Source: DASYAN01 sp036501345 (GTDB lineage: Bacteria; Chloroflexota; Ktedonobacteria; Ktedonobacterales; Ktedonobacteraceae). From it: 26,370 nucleotides of DNA. The stretch lies in NCBI GenBank assembly GCA_036501345.1, contig DASYAN010000382.1, forward strand, positions 1 through 26,370. Direction: 5' to 3'. The notes below the pieces were generated by a model. That model made no database searches. It was not told where the DNA came from and saw only the letters and a list, made by a program, of their open reading frames with translations. The number at the start of each line of letters is the position of its first letter. Within the stretch, counting starts at the first letter, position 1. Below are positions 23,240-26,370 of the stretch, in pieces. The translations under genes were made by a program, and so were the position numbers.

Positions 23240-24235
23240 ATGGCTTTTTGTGGTCAATGTGGCCTTCTTTTACCCTCTAATGTAATAAATTGCCCACGCT
23301 GCAATACCGAGGTCCCAGCTAGTTGGGAAGCGGCTGATCAGAATGCTAATGCTCCGACCATTATCTCCACTCCAAATGATACACAAAAATCCAAGCGTGC
23401 TTATAGCCCTGAGCTAGACCTCGTACAAGAGCCAAACCAGATCACGGGCTATAACACCAAAATGCAGAGAACAGGACAAGGCAAGCATACACCCATTCCA
23501 CCTACTATAGACAATCCACCTTTTGCTGGATATCACACACAACCTCCCATTGCACCTTCATCCCCAGACTATATGTCTCAAAATAGCAGGGATTTTTCGT
23601 CCACTCAGGGAGCACCATATCCTGATGCGGCCTTGACTACCCAGGGAGTACCGTATCCTAGTTATGCCCCTCCGATGCCTCCTGCCTACCCGCCACCAGT
23701 TCCCCCACGTAAGACCAATAAATGGGCGATGCTATTGGGCATCCTGCTGATACTCATTTTGGCTGGAGGGGCAGTTGCAATGCTTGTCGTAGGACCTGGC
23801 TGGATTCTTCAAATAGTAAGAGGGGGTACAATTGTCCCGCAGATGACACCTGTTCCAACTACCTCTCAGGTCGCAACTCCAGTTCCCCCAACATCAACTG
23901 CTCAATCATCTCCCACACCTGAGCAACAAGCACGGTCGATCATCGATAGCTACTACACTGCGATCAATAGCAAGGACTACCAAACGGCCTACAATCTGTG
24001 GCTGAACTATCCAGACAGCTACCAGAAATTTGCAAACGGCTTTGCTGATACCAGCCATGACGACTATACATTTGGCAATGTTCTGCCGCAGAGTGATGGC
24101 CCAGTACAGGTAAATCTCACCATCATTGCCACTTCAACCTCCTATCAGCAGACAACCTACCAGGGATACTATATTGTACAACAGCAGACGGACGGTTCCT
24201 GGAAGATCTGCTCAGCCAAAATTCACAAAGGATAA
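23240..24235 (+). CDS. Zinc-ribbon, Pro-rich, single-helix membrane protein with an NTF2-like tail
   Basis: 331 residues from ATG 23240, with GAGGAG 12 bases upstream. The frame extends upstream to 23186, but those codons have no ribosome site. An N-terminal zinc ribbon (FCGQCG, then CPRCN) is followed by a Pro/Gln/Thr-rich linker (PPMPPAYPPPVPPRK). A membrane helix comes next (WAMLLGILLILILAGGAVAM), then a Thr/Pro stretch. The C-terminal domain starts IIDSYYTAINSKDYQTAYNLW and ends DGSWKICSAKI, as in NTF2-like/DUF4878-type extracytoplasmic domains. This layout recurs in Chloroflexota (from memory). It may sense or bind a ligand outside the cell. Function unknown. Confidence 0.82.
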   Translation: MAFCGQCGLLLPSNVINCPRCNTEVPASWEAADQNANAPTIISTPNDTQKSKRAYSPELDLVQEPNQITGYNTKMQRTGQGKHTPIPPTIDNPPFAGYHTQPPIAPSSPDYMSQNSRDFSSTQGAPYPDAALTTQGVPYPSYAPPMPPAYPPPVPPRKTNKWAMLLGILLILILAGGAVAMLVVGPGWILQIVRGGTIVPQMTPVPTTSQVATPVPPTSTAQSSPTPEQQARSIIDSYYTAINSKDYQTAYNLWLNYPDSYQKFANGFADTSHDDYTFGNVLPQSDGPVQVNLTIIATSTSYQQTTYQGYYIVQQQTDGSWKICSAKIHKG

Positions 24236-24444
24236 CTTCAGCAATCCTCGATTTGTCCCTGTTTCTCCCTGTACGACTGTACTAACTTCTCCTATACTAA
24301 TTGTTGATCGACTGATTTTTGAAATGGTCAAGGAAAGCTTACGGGCTCAGTTTTTCCTCAGAATGTTGCGGAGGCCGACAACTGAGAAGAGCATTTCCAT
24401 AGGACAAAAAAGCTCTTCCATTAGGCATTATTGAGGGAAAAGCT

Positions 24445-25839
24445 ATGACTAACGAAGAGAAAGTGAAACCAGAGAAAAAACGAGTTATTAGATTTCTTCA
24501 AAATGCTTGTATCATTTGTTTTCTTTTGTGTGTGGGAGGTCTTCTCTATTATGGAGCTATCTGTCCGTGGTCCAGTAATGATGTCTCGATTTATCAGTGT
24601 TATGCAGTAGCCTTCTGGCGAGGTTGGCCCGGACTTCAGGATATGCCGTCGGGGCAATGCGATTTTGTGATAAGCCAGGCAGTCATGTCACAGAATAGTT
24701 TATTGAATGATATGCAGCAATGGAAACTGCCGTATTGCCTGATAGAGTTCGTTGCTGCCCAACGGCTCGATCAACCATATCATACGTTACCTCGCGAATA
24801 TCCATTGCTAGCGGAGCTACCTTTTGCTCTTGGACTGATAGTTCCAGCGAGCTGGTATGTTCGTGCTTTTGATATAGAAATGCTACTGCTGGCCGGGTGT
24901 ATCTATATGGTTCTGCAGCGCTGGCGGTCCCGGGGAGCAGCTCTTGCTTACTCACTGTACCTGATGGTTGGTACTGTCTCAACTCTCGGAGCCCGCTTTG
25001 ATATCATTCCTGCCGGGCTGACACTTTTTGCGGTGATCTGCGCGGAACGGAAGCGGTGGAGATGGGCCTTTGTCTGCTTGGCGCTAGCGACGCTCTTGAA
25101 ACTTTATCCAGTGATCTTGCTCGTCCCATTCTTGCTGGCTCAGCAACGAGAAATAACTGATCGTTGGTATGCATGGCGCAGATGGCAGCCGATGGCTGTA
25201 TTTGTGGGGATCTGTGTCTTGGTTGTAGGTGCGTCGCTATGGCTGAATGTGGCAGGGACACTGGCTCCGCTGGGATACTTTACTAACCGACCAGTGGAAA
25301 TAGAATCACTTTCAGCTTCAAAGCTCTGGATATCCAGCTTAATCAGTAAAACATCGCTAGAATATGTCTACTCATTTGGATCAATAAATATTGCAAACTC
25401 TTCTTCGAGCATGCCATCCGAGACGACAGCATTACTGGTAGTCAGCCTTTTCTCTACCTGTTGGTTACAATGGCGAGGACGTATTGACTTGGCAATGGCA
25501 TCTCTGCTCACTTTGCTGATTGTGATAGTCACAGGGAAGGTATTCAGCCCACAGTATCTCATCTGGGTGATCCCTTTGGTTGCATATGTGGGACAAAGTC
25601 GTCTTCGCTGGCTGTGCTTTTGGATACTGGTTGGACTCTTGACCAGTTGGATCTTCCCGTTTCTGTTTGCTAATATACTTACATTTCCTATGCCTTATCT
25701 TCCGGATGGTTCACTTTTCAACCTAGTGCTAACGGTGCGCAATCTCCTGATTTTGGCATTTATTGTTAGTATGCTAATCTCCAACTCTTTGGGTACAACT
25801 AAAGTAACTGGTGACATGGGGATGGTTGAGCCTGTTTGA
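24445..25839 (+). CDS. GT-C fold membrane glycosyltransferase (GT87/PIG-M-like)
   Basis: 464 residues with about ten hydrophobic helices. The first outer loop holds NDVSIYQCYA, where an Asp near the end of helix 1 fits the catalytic acid of GT-C enzymes. Further features are LPREYPLLAELPFALG, ATLLKLYPVILLVPF and FSPQYLIWVIPL, all common in polyprenyl-phosphate-dependent mannosyltransferases of the GT87/DUF2029 group. Such enzymes add a sugar from a lipid-linked donor on the outer face of the membrane. The acceptor is unknown. GAGGG lies about nine bases before ATG 24445. It faces a GT4 gene across a structured spacer, which suggests an envelope-glycan locus continuing to the right. Confidence 0.8.
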   Translation: MTNEEKVKPEKKRVIRFLQNACIICFLLCVGGLLYYGAICPWSSNDVSIYQCYAVAFWRGWPGLQDMPSGQCDFVISQAVMSQNSLLNDMQQWKLPYCLIEFVAAQRLDQPYHTLPREYPLLAELPFALGLIVPASWYVRAFDIEMLLLAGCIYMVLQRWRSRGAALAYSLYLMVGTVSTLGARFDIIPAGLTLFAVICAERKRWRWAFVCLALATLLKLYPVILLVPFLLAQQREITDRWYAWRRWQPMAVFVGICVLVVGASLWLNVAGTLAPLGYFTNRPVEIESLSASKLWISSLISKTSLEYVYSFGSINIANSSSSMPSETTALLVVSLFSTCWLQWRGRIDLAMASLLTLLIVIVTGKVFSPQYLIWVIPLVAYVGQSRLRWLCFWILVGLLTSWIFPFLFANILTFPMPYLPDGSLFNLVLTVRNLLILAFIVSMLISNSLGTTKVTGDMGMVEPV

Positions 25840-25853
25840 GATATTGCCTAGCA

Positions 25854-25954
25854 ACTCCGCTTCCCATTTTGAGTCGTAGCTACGCCACATTTCTCAGGGA
25901 AGCGACTACGCGAGAGTGTCAGAAACTGCGGAGTGTAGAACCCCTGCGGAGTGT
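25854..25954. repeat. Nested inverted and direct repeats between convergent glycosyltransferase genes
   Basis: ACTCCGC (25854) pairs with GCGGAGT (25928). GCTTCCC (25859) pairs with GGGAAGC (25897). CGTAGCTACG (25875-25884) is a perfect palindrome. CTGCGGAGTGT is repeated directly at 25926 and 25944, the second copy touching the GT4 stop. It may be a terminator region or a small repetitive element. Confidence 0.5.
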
Positions 25955-26370
25955 CACCATGACCACAATGTAGCTTTACCTGCTTTAGAGGCCTTTGGTG
26001 CCTTCTGTGATCTATAAGCTGATGATTTGTGAAAGGAACGTCGATGCTGACGACGTTCCTTGTTCTCCTTGAATTCGATTGCCAGCCGATGATAAACTTC
26101 TTCCCACTCGTCAAGTACTTTTATGCGATCATGTACTGCAATGATTTTGAGGCTCTGCTCACCCATACGAGCACGTCGCTCGCTATCACTGAGCAGTTGA
26201 TCGATCCCATACGCTAGTTCGTCGCTGTCGCCCGGCTGGAAAAGAAGGCCATTTTCTTCGTGATGCACCAGCTCTGGCAGGGCATAAGCATTGGCTGCAA
26301 TAACGGAGAGTCCGCAGGCCATAGCTTCCATGGTCGAGAGACTCTGTAAATCTCCTTCGGAGGGAATCAC
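25954..26370 (-). CDS. GT4-family glycosyltransferase, C-terminal part
   Basis: The gene runs off the right edge, so only the last 138 codons are visible. The donor-binding half of a GT-B enzyme is clear: IPSEGDLQSLSTMEAMACG (first Glu of the E-x7-E motif replaced by Asp, second kept), then LSVIAANAYALPELV and ENGLLFQPGD. The last 45 or so residues after YHRLAIEF are strongly basic (KENKERRQHRRSFHKSS, then Lys/Ala-rich), which would suit contact with an anionic membrane surface. The sugar and acceptor cannot be told from this part. The family transfers sugars from nucleotide donors in the cytoplasm. Confidence 0.88.
   Translation of the reverse strand: MIPSEGDLQSLSTMEAMACGLSVIAANAYALPELVHHEENGLLFQPGDSDELAYGIDQLLSDSERRARMGEQSLKIIAVHDRIKVLDEWEEVYHRLAIEFKENKERRQHRRSFHKSSAYRSQKAPKASKAGKATLWSW

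Overview
The window most resembles a chromosome segment of a Chloroflexota bacterium of the Ktedonobacteria type. This is inference: the GC content looks intermediate (not computed), housekeeping genes are scattered singly rather than in classical operons, several proteins carry low-complexity inserts, and short GC-rich palindromic repeats recur between genes and once inside a gene. No rRNA, tRNA, CRISPR array, complete transposon or phage module was seen.

Layout. 0.2-5.5 kb: an enoyl-CoA hydratase, ribosomal protein bL9 (rplI), a repeat-rich spacer, the bifunctional NAD(P)H-hydrate repair enzyme (NnrE-NnrD), a divergent RNA methyltransferase-like gene and a small secreted protein. 5.8-9.9 kb: glycerol-3-phosphate dehydrogenase (glpD) and an amidase, separated by about 1 kb of DNA holding arrays of 9-bp direct repeats that face each gene, plus an attenuator-like terminator before the amidase. 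10.1-11.5 kb: convergent pgsA and plsY, two phospholipid-synthesis genes. 11.7-14.7 kb: a membrane-anchored repeat protein with a zinc ribbon, a dispersed repeat, a strong promoter with a long leader, greA, a nitrilase-like remnant and an unknown Cys-rich protein. 15.1-16.3 kb: a signal peptidase I operon on the minus strand. 16.6-22.0 kb: a methyltransferase-like gene that looks leaderless, then a run of a small membrane protein, holA, a membrane-anchored alpha/beta-hydrolase-like protein and a MidA-type methyltransferase carrying an in-frame repeat insertion. 22.1-22.9 kb: a decayed asparaginase-like gene. 23.2-26.4 kb: a zinc-ribbon membrane protein, a GT-C mannosyltransferase-like protein and the C-terminus of a GT4 glycosyltransferase running off the right edge.

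Functional links. GlpD, PlsY and PgsA all act around glycerol-3-phosphate and membrane lipid. LepB, the secreted protein, the two glycosyltransferases and several membrane proteins belong to the cell envelope. RplI, GreA and HolA are translation, transcription and replication genes. No complete defence, secretion or secondary-metabolite system is evident. The least explained signals are regulatory and repeat-based: the 9-bp iteron arrays at 7.4-7.9 kb and the repeat family that entered midA.
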